From Candidatus Aalborgicola defluviihabitans (GTDB lineage: Bacteria > Pseudomonadota > Gammaproteobacteria > Burkholderiales > Burkholderiaceae_C), in contig JADIXX010000008.1 of assembly GCA_016705575.1 (NCBI GenBank), forward strand, positions 558,001-622,000: a DNA stretch of 64,000 nucleotides, read 5' to 3'. Shown piece after piece: positions 7,427 through 16,258 of this stretch (position 1 is its first letter; each line of letters starts with the position of its first letter). The notes below the pieces were generated by a model. The model ran no database searches and had not been told where the DNA came from. It saw only the letters and a list, made by a program, of their open reading frames with translations. A program made the position numbers and the translations under genes.

Positions 7427-9334
7427 TCAGATCTCGATCTTGGAGCCCAATTCCACCACGGAGTTGTTAGGCAGGTTCAGGAAGTCTGCGGCACCACTGG
7501 CATTGCGATGCATCTGGGCAAAAAGCTTCTCGCGCCAGGGTGCCATGCCCTTGCCCAGGGTAGGCACCACGGTGTCGCGCGAAAGAAAATAGCTGGTAGT
7601 CATGGGGTTTATATCGCAGCCCCGGCCTTTGATCTGCTCCAGCGCCTTGGGCACATCAGGATCGTTCTTGAAGCCGTAATTAATCACCACCTGCCAGCAA
7701 TCGTGGCCCAGGGAATCAAACTCCAGACGCTTGGTCATGCCGATCCAGGGCACCTCGTGGTTGCGCACCGTGACGAACAGGTTGTTGGCGTGCAGCACTT
7801 TGTTGTGTTTGAGGTTATGCAGCAGGGCGTTGGGCACGGTGCCGACATCAGAGGTCAGGAACACAGCCGTACCTTCCACCCGCGCCGGCGGGCTGATAAA
7901 CACGGACTCCAGAAAGCTGGGGAGGTCGATGGCATCGGCGCGCAGCTTCTCATTCATCAGCCGCCGGCCATCCTTCCAGGTCAGCATCAGGGCGAATACG
8001 GCACCGCCAATCATCAGCGGGAACCAGCCACCATCAATCAGCTTGAGCAGGTTCGACGCCCAAAAGGCAAAGTCCACCACGAAGAAAAACCCGGTGGCGC
8101 CGATGCACAGTGCCAACGGGTAGTTCCAGGTGTAGCGAACGACATAAAAGGTCAGCACCGTAGTGATCAGCATGTCGGTGCACACGGCAATGCCGTAGGC
8201 TGCTGCCAGGTTGCTCGATGAGCGGAACATGACCACCGCCAGCACAATGGTCACGAACAAACCCCAGTTCACAAACGGCAGGTAAATTTGACCGGTGTCT
8301 TTTACGCTGGTGTGCAAAATCTGCAAGCGCGGCAGGTAACCCAGCTGGATCACCTGCTTGGTGACGGAAAACGCCCCGGAAATCAGCGCCTGCGAGGCAA
8401 TCACGGTGGCCATGGTGGCCAGTGCCACCAGCGGCATCAAAGCCCAGTCCGGGGCCATCAGGAAGAACGGATTTTTGACGGCTTCAGGATTGCCCAGCAA
8501 CAAGGCTCCCTGGCCAAAATAGTTGAGTGTGAGCGCCGGCATGACGATGGCAAACCAAGCCAGACGGATCGGCTTCCTGCCGAAGTGACCCATGTCTGCA
8601 TACAGCGCCTCACCACCGGTGACGCAGAGCACCACGGCGCCCAAAATGATGAAGGTAACGCCCGGTTGCTCCCAAATAAAAGACAATGCGTAATAGGGGT
8701 TGATGGCCAGCAAGATGCTGGGTCGGTCGGCAATGTGGACCACGCCCAAAATGGCAATTGTGGCAAACCAGACCAGGGTGATGGGGCCAAAAAACTTGCC
8801 GATACCGCTGGTACCGTGCTTTTGCACCATGAACAGGCCCAAGAGAATGATCAACGTAAGCGGGATCACAAAGCGATGCAAGTCGTGCGAAATGACTTCC
8901 ATACCCTCCACCGCCGACAGGACCGAGATGGCTGGCGTGATGACGCCGTCGCCATAAAACAGACAGGTGCCAAAAATGCCAACCAGCAGCAACACGCGCC
9001 GTTGCTTGGGTTTGTCTTTGATCGATTGGGACGCCAGGGCCAGCATGGCCACCAGCCCGCCTTCGCCATTGTTGTCGGCACGCAGCACCAGGGTCACGTA
9101 CTTGAGGGACACGATGACCGTCAGGGTCCAGAAGAAGATGGACAGAATGCCGTAGACATTGCCTGCAGTGAAGGGCACATGGCCGGAGCCAAAGACCTCC
9201 TTGACTGCGTACAGGACGCTGGTTCCGATGTCGCCATACACAACGCCAATGGCGCCCAGGGTAAGCGCCGGTAAAGACGATTTGGATGCTGACACACGTT
9301 CACCCAGCCAAGCTTGCGGCCGGGTCCATTCCAT
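7427..9334 (-). CDS. kup: Low-affinity potassium transporter Kup
   Basis: 635 residues, the usual Kup length: about twelve membrane helices to residue about 440, then a cytoplasmic C-terminal domain. GAIGVVYGDIGTSVLYAVKE near the start matches the family signature, with Val where most homologues have Pro (DIGTSPLYA). It imports K+ with protons across the inner membrane. The ATG at 9334 lacks a clear ribosome site; a GTG at 9295 (VSASKSSLPAL) would give the start more common in homologues. It lies between gshA (127 bp upstream) and benE (22 bp downstream). Links between glutathione and K+ transport are known for Kef systems, not Kup. Confidence 0.95.
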   Translation of the reverse strand: MEWTRPQAWLGERVSASKSSLPALTLGAIGVVYGDIGTSVLYAVKEVFGSGHVPFTAGNVYGILSIFFWTLTVIVSLKYVTLVLRADNNGEGGLVAMLALASQSIKDKPKQRRVLLLVGIFGTCLFYGDGVITPAISVLSAVEGMEVISHDLHRFVIPLTLIILLGLFMVQKHGTSGIGKFFGPITLVWFATIAILGVVHIADRPSILLAINPYYALSFIWEQPGVTFIILGAVVLCVTGGEALYADMGHFGRKPIRLAWFAIVMPALTLNYFGQGALLLGNPEAVKNPFFLMAPDWALMPLVALATMATVIASQALISGAFSVTKQVIQLGYLPRLQILHTSVKDTGQIYLPFVNWGLFVTIVLAVVMFRSSSNLAAAYGIAVCTDMLITTVLTFYVVRYTWNYPLALCIGATGFFFVVDFAFWASNLLKLIDGGWFPLMIGGAVFALMLTWKDGRRLMNEKLRADAIDLPSFLESVFISPPARVEGTAVFLTSDVGTVPNALLHNLKHNKVLHANNLFVTVRNHEVPWIGMTKRLEFDSLGHDCWQVVINYGFKNDPDVPKALEQIKGRGCDINPMTTSYFLSRDTVVPTLGKGMAPWREKLFAQMHRNASGAADFLNLPNNSVVELGSKIEI

Positions 9335-9409
9335 TTGGGATCGCTATTTTGCGCCAGCCGCCCTTTTGCACAAGACTCTGCGCTTGCATTTCACCGAAAA
9401 TCGCAGATA

Positions 9410-9457
9410 TGTTGCAATGCAACAACTGGCCGTCACTCAGGGGCTTGGCGCAAGCCC
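9410..9457. terminator. Two hairpins between gshA and kup
   Basis: Just past the gshA stop are GGGCTTG-GCG-CAAGCCC (9441-9457) and then TGTTGC-AAT-GCAACA (9410-9424), both perfect stems. Neither is followed by a T-run on the minus strand, so they may be attenuators or mRNA 3'-end stabilisers rather than intrinsic terminators. Confidence 0.4.
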
Positions 9458-9461
9458 TGTG

Positions 9462-10757
9462 TCAGGCGTAGTGTTCAGCTTGTGGGTCGGTCGCTTCAAG
9501 CTCGTAGCTGGCGGCCAGCATGGCCAAACGGCCGATCACCCCATACATGTAGAAACGGTTGGGCGCACTGGCGCCGGGTTTTACACCAGGTTGAGGTAAG
9601 TGCGTACTCTCGGCAAAAGCCAGTGGAACAAAGCTGGAACCCGGAGCATTCAGATTTTCGTCGGTCTTGCGTCCAGCGTGCACACGGTAGAAGCCGCCCA
9701 CGACATAGCGGTCCATCATGTAGACCACAGGTTCGGCCACTGCGTCGTTCAGACGTTCGCTGGTGAGCACCCCCTCTTGCAGCAGCACGTCATAAACCGC
9801 AGCCGCGGGCTTGCCGGCAGCAACCGTGGGGCCTATGTGCTGGCGCAGGGACTCCAGTTCCTTGGCGTCACGCACAGTCAGGATATCCATATGCGGGTCA
9901 CCGTTGTCGGCCTTGACCACGATAAAGGGCTTTTCCTTGATGCCATATTCCTTGTGCTTCTTGCGGATCTTGCCCAGCAGCGCATCCACCCGCGTGGCAA
10001 GCTCTTGCACACCGGCATCGGTAGAGAAATCCACCTGGGCGCACTTGTCAAACAACGGGTTGATCAGCCAGTGGTCCACCCCGATCAGTTTGCCAAACCG
10101 TTTGGAAACTTCTTCAAAACACTTGGAGTGCACGCTCTTGCGCCGCGTGTTCCAGCCGGCATGCAGGGGCGGCAACAGGTATTGCTGTTGCAGGTCTTCC
10201 AGGATGCCAGGGGCGCCGGCATGCAGGTCGTTGTTCAGCAAAATAGTGCAAGGGTCGAAATCCTTGACGCCAATGCGCCCCCTGCTGCGCACCACGGGCT
10301 CCAGCGTAATGCTTTCGCCATTGGGTAGGGCCATGGTGACGGGCTTCTTGACATCGGGGCTGATGGAGCCCAGGCGCACGTTGAGGCCCGCCATGTGGAA
10401 GATGCGGCGCAACTGGGCCAGGTTATTCAGGTAGAAAGTGTTCTGGGCCTGGTTTTCCGGGACGATGAGCAGGTTTCGCGCTTCGGGACAGATTTTTTCG
10501 ATCGCTGCCATGGCCGCCTGTACCGCCAGCGGCAACATGGACGACGACAGGATATTCCAGCCGTCGGGAAACAGATTGGTATCCACAGGCGCCAGTTTGA
10601 AGCCGGCATTGCGCACATCCACCGAGCAGTAAAAGGGCGGGGTGTGCTCCATCCACTCCAGGCGAAACCAGCGCTCAATGGCCGGCATGGAGTCCAGGAT
10701 GCGCTGCTCCAGTTCGTTGATGGGGCCAGTCAACGCAGTAACGAAATGGGGAACCAT
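9462..10757 (-). CDS. gshA: Glutamate-cysteine ligase, proteobacterial GshA type (PF08886-like)
   Basis: 431 residues. It makes gamma-glutamylcysteine from glutamate and cysteine with ATP, the rate-limiting step of glutathione synthesis. The sequence (MVPHFVTALTGPINELEQRI, NLLIVPENQAQN, PFIVVKADNGDPHMDI, VVYMMDRYVVGGFYRV) belongs to the family found mainly in beta- and some gammaproteobacteria, not the E. coli GshA family. The ATG follows a run with GAGGACCGC upstream. It is first in the gshA-kup-benE-gshB block; 68 bp separate it from proA. Confidence 0.93.
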   Translation of the reverse strand: MVPHFVTALTGPINELEQRILDSMPAIERWFRLEWMEHTPPFYCSVDVRNAGFKLAPVDTNLFPDGWNILSSSMLPLAVQAAMAAIEKICPEARNLLIVPENQAQNTFYLNNLAQLRRIFHMAGLNVRLGSISPDVKKPVTMALPNGESITLEPVVRSRGRIGVKDFDPCTILLNNDLHAGAPGILEDLQQQYLLPPLHAGWNTRRKSVHSKCFEEVSKRFGKLIGVDHWLINPLFDKCAQVDFSTDAGVQELATRVDALLGKIRKKHKEYGIKEKPFIVVKADNGDPHMDILTVRDAKELESLRQHIGPTVAAGKPAAAVYDVLLQEGVLTSERLNDAVAEPVVYMMDRYVVGGFYRVHAGRKTDENLNAPGSSFVPLAFAESTHLPQPGVKPGASAPNRFYMYGVIGRLAMLAASYELEATDPQAEHYA

Positions 10758-10825
10758 GCGGTCCTCTTGAAAAAATTGAATCGGAAGCTGATTCTAGGAC
10801 CTGACGCTGCCGTGCAGCGGAAAAC

Positions 10826-12166
10826 TCAGATGCGTACCTCGCCATCGCCCAGCACCACGTATTTGAGCGAGGTCAGTCCCTCAATGCCCACGGGCCCACG
10901 GGCGTGAAACTTGTCGGTGCTGATACCAATTTCGGCGCCCAAGCCATATTCAAAGCCATCAGCAAAGCGGGTACTGGTGTTGACCATGACGCTGGCCGAA
11001 TCCACCTCGCGCAAGAAACGCTGGGCGTGCATGTGGTCGCGGGTCAGGATAGCGTCGGTGTGGTGGGAGGAATAGCGGTTGATGTGGGCAATGGCCTCGT
11101 CCAGCCCCGGCACCACCTTGATGCTGATGACGGGGGCCAGGTATTCGGCGTACCAGTCGCTTTCCTGGGCCAGACTTAGCTGCGCAGAGGTTGCTGCAAT
11201 TACTCCTATTTTTGTAGCATCTTGTGTAGTATTGACGAGGGCTGGAGGCATATTTGATTGCAATATTTGTAGCGCAACCGGATCGCAGCGCATTTCCACC
11301 CCCTTGGCAGCGAACACCAGCCCGATCTGGGGCAGGAAGGCCTGGGCTACCCCGCGGGCCACCAACAGGCTCTCGGCCGCGTTGCAGGGGCTGTACTTGT
11401 TGGTCTTGGCGTTGTCCACCACTTTCAAGGCCATGGCCAAGTCGCAGGGGTCATCCACATAGACGTGACAGTTGCCGTCCAGGTGTTTGATAACGGGCAC
11501 CTTGGCGCCGGCGCTGATGCGTTCGATCAAACCCTTGCCACCGCGCGGGATGATCACATCCACGTATTGGGGCATGGCGATGAGCTGGTCCACCAGGGCA
11601 CGGTCGGTGGTTTGCACCAGTTGCACGGCATCCACTGGCAGGCCGGCTTCAAGCAATGCCTGCTGTACCAAACGGGCCAGGGCCTTGTTGGAATCAATGG
11701 CCTCGGAGCCACCACGCAGAATGCAGGCGTTGCCGCTCTTGATGGACAGGCTGGCAGCCTCGATCGTGACGTTGGGGCGGCTTTCAAAAATCATGCCAAA
11801 CACGCCAATGGGCACGCGCATCTGGCCCACACGAATGCCGCTGGGCTGCTGTTTCATGCCAATGACCTCGCCAATCACATCGGGCATGGCGGCCAGCTGT
11901 TCGCACCCTTGGGCACAGGTCTCGATCACCTTGGGCGTTAAACGCAGTCGGTCCACCAGGGGCGCGGCCAAGCCAGCCGTGGTGGCACGTTCGATGTCCA
12001 GTGCGTTGTCCACCTGCAACGCATCCACATTGGCCCGCAGAAGGCTGGCCAGGGCGAGCAATGCTCTGTTTTTGATAGCCGTTGATGCAGCGGCCATGAG
12101 GGTTGATGCCACTTTTGCCTGAGAACCCAGGGCGTGGGCGTATTCGGTGATGTTGAGCGCATTCAT
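10826..12166 (-). CDS. proA: Glutamate-5-semialdehyde dehydrogenase (gamma-glutamyl phosphate reductase)
   Basis: 446 residues from the ATG at 12164-12166 (MNALNITEYAHALG). The frame stays open 26 codons further upstream, but that extension is unlike ProA and I reject it. The enzyme reduces gamma-glutamyl phosphate with NADPH in proline synthesis. Signatures are VPIGVFGMIFESRPNVT, the catalytic-cysteine stretch NKYSPCNAAESLLV, and SSHHTDAILT. Two antisense copies of the dispersed repeat overlap the gene (residues about 17-35 and 304-323). The second sits in a part that varies between ProA proteins. proB is not adjacent. Confidence 0.96.
   Translation of the reverse strand: MNALNITEYAHALGSQAKVASTLMAAASTAIKNRALLALASLLRANVDALQVDNALDIERATTAGLAAPLVDRLRLTPKVIETCAQGCEQLAAMPDVIGEVIGMKQQPSGIRVGQMRVPIGVFGMIFESRPNVTIEAASLSIKSGNACILRGGSEAIDSNKALARLVQQALLEAGLPVDAVQLVQTTDRALVDQLIAMPQYVDVIIPRGGKGLIERISAGAKVPVIKHLDGNCHVYVDDPCDLAMALKVVDNAKTNKYSPCNAAESLLVARGVAQAFLPQIGLVFAAKGVEMRCDPVALQILQSNMPPALVNTTQDATKIGVIAATSAQLSLAQESDWYAEYLAPVISIKVVPGLDEAIAHINRYSSHHTDAILTRDHMHAQRFLREVDSASVMVNTSTRFADGFEYGLGAEIGISTDKFHARGPVGIEGLTSLKYVVLGDGEVRI
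11198..11257 (+). repeat. Dispersed in-frame hairpin repeat, copy D (antisense in proA)
   Basis: Plus strand: ACTCCTATTTTTGTAGC, 18 nt, GAGGGCT, followed by GGAGGC. The hairpin stem is degenerate but spacing is exact. Read by proA on the other strand it encodes PPALVNTTQDATKIGVIA, with CTC of GCC-CTC in frame as in copies E and F. Confidence 0.7.
12063..12118 (+). repeat. Dispersed hairpin repeat, copy E (antisense in proA 5' end)
   Basis: Plus strand: GCTCTGTTTTTGATAGC (14 of 17 match to the consensus module), 18 nt, GAGGGTT. It overlaps a segment (KVASTLMAAASTAIKNRALL) that ProA proteins in general possess, so it could be partly coincidence. It is the least certain of the eight copies. Confidence 0.5.
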
Positions 12167-12294
12167 ACCTCGGATTTTCGCAGATATGGCGCCTGAACCC
12201 ACAGAATGATCTGACAAACCAAAAATCTGTAACTTGTGTAACATGATCCTTACGCCAACAAAAAGAAACTGGGCTCTCCCAAGGAGCGTTGACC
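12167..12294. promoter_or_regulatory. Divergent promoter region proA / binding-protein gene
   Basis: 128 bp between divergent starts, AT-richer than its flanks. AAGGAG at 12281-12286 is the ribosome site that fixes the binding-protein start at the ATG at 12295 (8 bp spacing) over the TTG at 12289. No confident -35/-10 pair was identified. Confidence 0.45.
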
Positions 12295-13077
12295 ATGCTG
12301 ACCCGTTGTGCGCTGACCTGGCTGATTACCATTTGCGCCTGCTGCCAAGCCCACGCAGTAGGCCCGGACTGCTCGCGTCCTATGACACTGGCCCTGCACG
12401 ACCACGGCCTTTTGTACTCGGCCGCCACCGACTCCGGCATCGACAAGGATGTTGCCGAGGAGCTGATCCGCCGTTCCGGCTGCAAGGTAACCGTGACCCT
12501 GATGGCCCGCGCCCGCATCTGGCAACTGATCGAATCCGGCGCGCTGGATTTCAGCCTCTCGGGTATTCGCAATGCCGACCGTGACAAATTTGCCGCCTTT
12601 GCCTGGTACTTCAGCAACAAGTACTACCTGCTGGCGCGCAAGGACGCCGGGGTGCACAGTCTGGCTGATTTTGCGGGTAACGACAAACTTCAGCTGGGTG
12701 TGATTCGTAGTTTTCGCTACAGTGAAAGTGGCAATACGTTGGTTGACACCCTGCAAGCGTCCAGCCGCTTGAGTCAGGCTGGCGGGCTGGAGCCGCTGTA
12801 CCAGGCGCTGATGCTCAACCACATCCAGGGCATGCTGATTGAGCCATTTGACTACCCCACGCTGGGCGAGAAGAAGATCCGTGACATCACCACCATCATC
12901 GCCTTCAACGACCCGCCGGTACCGCACGGCCTGATCATGTCGAAAAAGGCCGTTTCACCAGCCGAACAAGAAAAATGGCGCGCTTTGGTGAATGCCATGC
13001 GTGCTGATGGCACCACCCGGCGCATTTTTGAGAAATATTTCGATCCTGACCTGGCTGCAACCCTGGTCAATTTTTGA
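12295..13077 (+). CDS. Periplasmic amino-acid-type substrate-binding protein (SBP_bac_3 family)
   Basis: 260 residues with a signal peptide (about 1-21, MLTRCALTWLITICACCQAHA). The mature part has SBP_bac_3 features: DVAEELIRRSGCKV, LDFSLSGIRN and the C-terminal FNDPPVPHGLIMSKKAV. The ligand is probably an amino acid or another small solute, unspecified. No ABC permease or ATPase gene is adjacent. Instead, a membrane diguanylate cyclase with a periplasmic CHASE domain begins 9 bp after its stop, so it may present a ligand to that receptor rather than to a transporter (inference). The start is set by AAGGAG at 12281-12286. Confidence 0.8.
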   Translation: MLTRCALTWLITICACCQAHAVGPDCSRPMTLALHDHGLLYSAATDSGIDKDVAEELIRRSGCKVTVTLMARARIWQLIESGALDFSLSGIRNADRDKFAAFAWYFSNKYYLLARKDAGVHSLADFAGNDKLQLGVIRSFRYSESGNTLVDTLQASSRLSQAGGLEPLYQALMLNHIQGMLIEPFDYPTLGEKKIRDITTIIAFNDPPVPHGLIMSKKAVSPAEQEKWRALVNAMRADGTTRRIFEKYFDPDLAATLVNF

Positions 13078-13086
13078 CACAGCCCC

Positions 13087-14541
13087 GTGACGACCAACCG
13101 CGCCGCACCCCATACCGCGTTGCGTCTGTCCCTGCTGTTGCCATGGCTGATCCTGATCACCACGGTGGGTGTAACGTGGTTGGTCCGTGACCATGAACAG
13201 GCTCTGACCCGAAATGAACTGCGCACCCAGCTGGATTTTTCCCTGCGCGAGACTGTCAGCCGCATCGAACAGCGTGTGGCCGCCTACGAACAGCTATTGC
13301 GCGGCGTGCAAGGCTTGTTTACCACTACGGCACTGGGCAACCGCCGCGCGTTGAATGACTATGTGGCAGCCCTGCAAATCGACGCCAATTTGTCGGGTAT
13401 CCAGGTTCTGGATGCCGCCCCACAAGCAAACGCCCAGAGCGCCTGGGCCGATCCAATACGCCGTCAGGCCATGGAGCAGGCCCGCGACTCCGGAATGGCC
13501 TCCATCACCGGCAAACTCGCCGTGGGCACAGGAGCTGAAAAGCACCCAGGTTTTGCCATGTATTTGCCTGTATTCACCCCTGGGCAGCCCCACGACAACG
13601 TGGCCCAACGGCGCGCGCAGCTGATCGGCTGGATTTACGCGGTCGTCAACATGGAAGACTTCATGGCCAGCCTGTATGGCAAGCAGGCGCCCGGCATCAC
13701 CTTGGCCATTTACGATGGGGCCGATCCCACCAAACCATCTGCGCGTCTGTACCAGACCAGCAACTTGAACGGCTCACCCATAGTTGCCGCACCCGACGGC
13801 CTTCAGGCACTGGAGTACATGGTGGTCGCAGGCCACAACTGGACGCTGGACCTGGGCATGCGCAGTAATTTTGACAACCATCCAGGACGTGATGTGGCCA
13901 CCGTGATTGCCGTCACCGGCGTGGGACTAAGCCTGACCCTGGCTTTGCTGAGCTGGTTCATGGTCACCGGACGTGCCCGCGCCCTGCGCTTGGCCGCCGA
14001 GATGACCGATGAACTGCGCCACATGGCCCAGCACGACCCGCTGACGGATTTGCCCAACCGAGCCATGTTCAGCCACCGCCTGCAGGATGAGCTGGAACGG
14101 GCCAAGCGCCACAACGGTCGCTTCGCAGTGATCTTTCTGGACCTGGACTACTTCAAGCCCGTCAACGACCACCACGGACACGCCATGGGCGACCGCCTGC
14201 TGCGGCAAGTAGCCCGCCGCCTGCGTGAAGCCGTGCGTGCGTCCGATACGGTGGGCCGCATTGGAGGCGACGAATTCGTGGTGCTGCTGCCCGAGCTGGG
14301 TGGCGTCGACCTGGCGTTTACCCTGGCTGAGAAAATCCGGCAGTCGGTACGCCAACCCTATACGGTAGACGGGCTGGAGCTGTGCATCTCTTGCAGCCTG
14401 GGCGTGGCGGTTTACCCGGACGACGGCCACGATGAATTAACCTTGACCCAAAGCGCCGATGAAGCGATGTACCGCGCCAAAGAAGACGGCCGAGACGGCG
14501 TGGCTCGCGCAAGCGACAACTGCTCTTCAGTTCCAACGTGA
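13087..14541 (+). CDS. Membrane diguanylate cyclase with CHASE sensor and GGDEF output
   Basis: 484 residues, GTG start. It has a membrane segment at about 14-32, a periplasmic CHASE-type sensor domain about 60-260 (RIEQRVAAYEQLLRGVQGLF, YLPVFTPGQ), a second membrane segment about 277-298, then a GGDEF domain with the intact active motif GGDEF at 393-397. An inhibitory I-site RASD sits at 384-387, five residues before it. It should make cyclic di-GMP from two GTP in response to a periplasmic signal. It follows a solute-binding-protein gene by 9 bp, which suggests a shared operon and perhaps shared signal input. It converges on the CorA-like gene. Confidence 0.93.
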   Translation: MTTNRAAPHTALRLSLLLPWLILITTVGVTWLVRDHEQALTRNELRTQLDFSLRETVSRIEQRVAAYEQLLRGVQGLFTTTALGNRRALNDYVAALQIDANLSGIQVLDAAPQANAQSAWADPIRRQAMEQARDSGMASITGKLAVGTGAEKHPGFAMYLPVFTPGQPHDNVAQRRAQLIGWIYAVVNMEDFMASLYGKQAPGITLAIYDGADPTKPSARLYQTSNLNGSPIVAAPDGLQALEYMVVAGHNWTLDLGMRSNFDNHPGRDVATVIAVTGVGLSLTLALLSWFMVTGRARALRLAAEMTDELRHMAQHDPLTDLPNRAMFSHRLQDELERAKRHNGRFAVIFLDLDYFKPVNDHHGHAMGDRLLRQVARRLREAVRASDTVGRIGGDEFVVLLPELGGVDLAFTLAEKIRQSVRQPYTVDGLELCISCSLGVAVYPDDGHDELTLTQSADEAMYRAKEDGRDGVARASDNCSSVPT

Positions 14542-14599
14542 ATCGGTACGAACAAAAGCAATTGGCCTTGCGAAGGGGTTGATGAGCCGCAGATGGACC

Positions 14600-16258
14600 T
14601 CAGTTCGGGCGGTTCGTTACAACCAGCCAAAATGCATGCAACTTGCCGCCCAAGGACGTGCGCTCGTCCGACAGGACTTCCAGAAAGTCGGACAGCCGCT
14701 TGGAGCGCGCAATCGCAAACATTACTAGGACCACAAAGAAGGCGGTGGCAATGATGCCATGCACCAGTCGTTCCAGCGGCGGTCCCTCGCCAAAGGCGAT
14801 GATGTTCATGCCAAAGTAGCCCGTGGTCACAGTGGCGATCAGGCCCAAAATGGTAATCACAGTGAGCCGCACCACCGTGTTGGACTGACGGCGCTGCGAG
14901 TCACTGTCCAGATAGTGGCTCATCTCACGAATTTCGTCCCGTAATTCGTCATACAGCGCGTCGTTGCGCAGGTGGTTGGAGCAGATGCGAAACGTCGCCT
15001 GCAAATGCGGCCGTTCGGACAGTTCATGAAACCAGTAGCGGTGGGTAAACCGCAAGAAGGTCTCGAAATTGGAGCGGATGCGCCGCTTGAATGTCCGCAC
15101 CGAATCGTCGTTGCGGATATCGAGTGCATTCACTGCGCCGACCAGCACGTCCGAAAACACCAGCAGGGCAGCACGGTGCAGATGCGCCAACAGGAACACC
15201 AGGAAATACTGGTGCCGGAACTGGGCCAGCACACCGCGCTCAGGGTTGGTAAAAAACATGGAGGCACTGTCGCCGACCACGGTCAATGCATTGCCGGTGC
15301 AGATGAAGCGGGTGTTGGGACCGGCATCCGAATCCGTCCAAAAACGGTCCTGGCAGTACAGCGACTCGAAGTCGATAACCGTGGGATCATTCACCGGCAA
15401 CTGCTCGTCCGGGTGCAGCGTGGATGCCAGGCCCAGGCGAACCCATTCATGAGCACTCAAGCGCCGGGGCTGGTCCAGTGCCACATAGGCCATGACTGGC
15501 ATGCGATGGTATTCAATCAACCGGTAGCGCAGATCACCGACTTCGTCCGAGTGGTCCAACACCAGGGGCCGCAACAGGCAAGCCCAGTGTTCCGAGATGC
15601 AGGGACTGCGATGCTGACAGACAAACTGCAAGTATTTGTCGCGATGGGCGGAGTCCGAGCGGGCGATCACCTGCCCGTCCACCCCCAGCCACTCTGCAGC
15701 ATGGGAATTGTGCACGCCATCCCCCTCTTCGTCCCAGCCGGACGGGTAGGCCCGGCCAAAGCGAAACAGGAAGTCGCGCACCACGGCCAAAGGCAGGTCC
15801 GTAGTCCGCACCTCGATATTGAACTGCACGAGGTCCAGGTCGTCGAAAAAGTAGAGGTCGATATGCACAATATCAAGCTCTATCGGCGCGCTATCCGGGC
15901 GCAGGGTTACTCGCAGCCTGGCAATGTCATTGCGGCGAAACACATGCATGGGCGAGCTGTCCGTGTCATCCTGGTCTCCGGCATGCCGGAAACGGCCCTC
16001 GCCGTACAGAAAGCGTTGCACGTAGGGCAAAAACGAGACGAACTCTCGGTAGTGCCGCTCGCGAAACTGACCAGGATCGTCAGTGAACTCGTCGTCGATC
16101 CGGGTCCAGCAGTGGTTGTGTTTCGCGGCCTCAAGCACCTGCCAATGGCGCGACTTGGCGTCCTTGCCAGGCCGCGGCTCAATCTGCAGGGGCCACACCA
16201 GACTGGCGTGGAACAGGCTGACCGGGTGGTCGTTGTGATCGCCTGTTGAGTCGGTCAT
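14600..16258 (-). CDS. Divergent CorA-like transporter with large N-terminal domain
   Basis: 552 residues from the ATG at 16256-16258, which overlaps the holA stop as ATGA and is preferred over an in-frame ATG ten codons upstream. A long cytoplasmic part (about 1-455) ends in two membrane helices (about 460-482 and 496-515). The first is followed by GMN at 483-485, the diagnostic motif of CorA-type Mg2+ channels. The N-terminal domain is longer than in CorA (about 316 residues) and not otherwise recognised. It probably conducts Mg2+ or another divalent cation. A classical CorA is encoded separately at 25741-26727. Confidence 0.7.
   Translation of the reverse strand: MTDSTGDHNDHPVSLFHASLVWPLQIEPRPGKDAKSRHWQVLEAAKHNHCWTRIDDEFTDDPGQFRERHYREFVSFLPYVQRFLYGEGRFRHAGDQDDTDSSPMHVFRRNDIARLRVTLRPDSAPIELDIVHIDLYFFDDLDLVQFNIEVRTTDLPLAVVRDFLFRFGRAYPSGWDEEGDGVHNSHAAEWLGVDGQVIARSDSAHRDKYLQFVCQHRSPCISEHWACLLRPLVLDHSDEVGDLRYRLIEYHRMPVMAYVALDQPRRLSAHEWVRLGLASTLHPDEQLPVNDPTVIDFESLYCQDRFWTDSDAGPNTRFICTGNALTVVGDSASMFFTNPERGVLAQFRHQYFLVFLLAHLHRAALLVFSDVLVGAVNALDIRNDDSVRTFKRRIRSNFETFLRFTHRYWFHELSERPHLQATFRICSNHLRNDALYDELRDEIREMSHYLDSDSQRRQSNTVVRLTVITILGLIATVTTGYFGMNIIAFGEGPPLERLVHGIIATAFFVVLVMFAIARSKRLSDFLEVLSDERTSLGGKLHAFWLVVTNRPN

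Noticed and set aside
12167..12244. Longer proA beginning at 12244
   Set aside because: The 26 extra codons do not resemble ProA, and the shorter start aligns with the family N-terminus.
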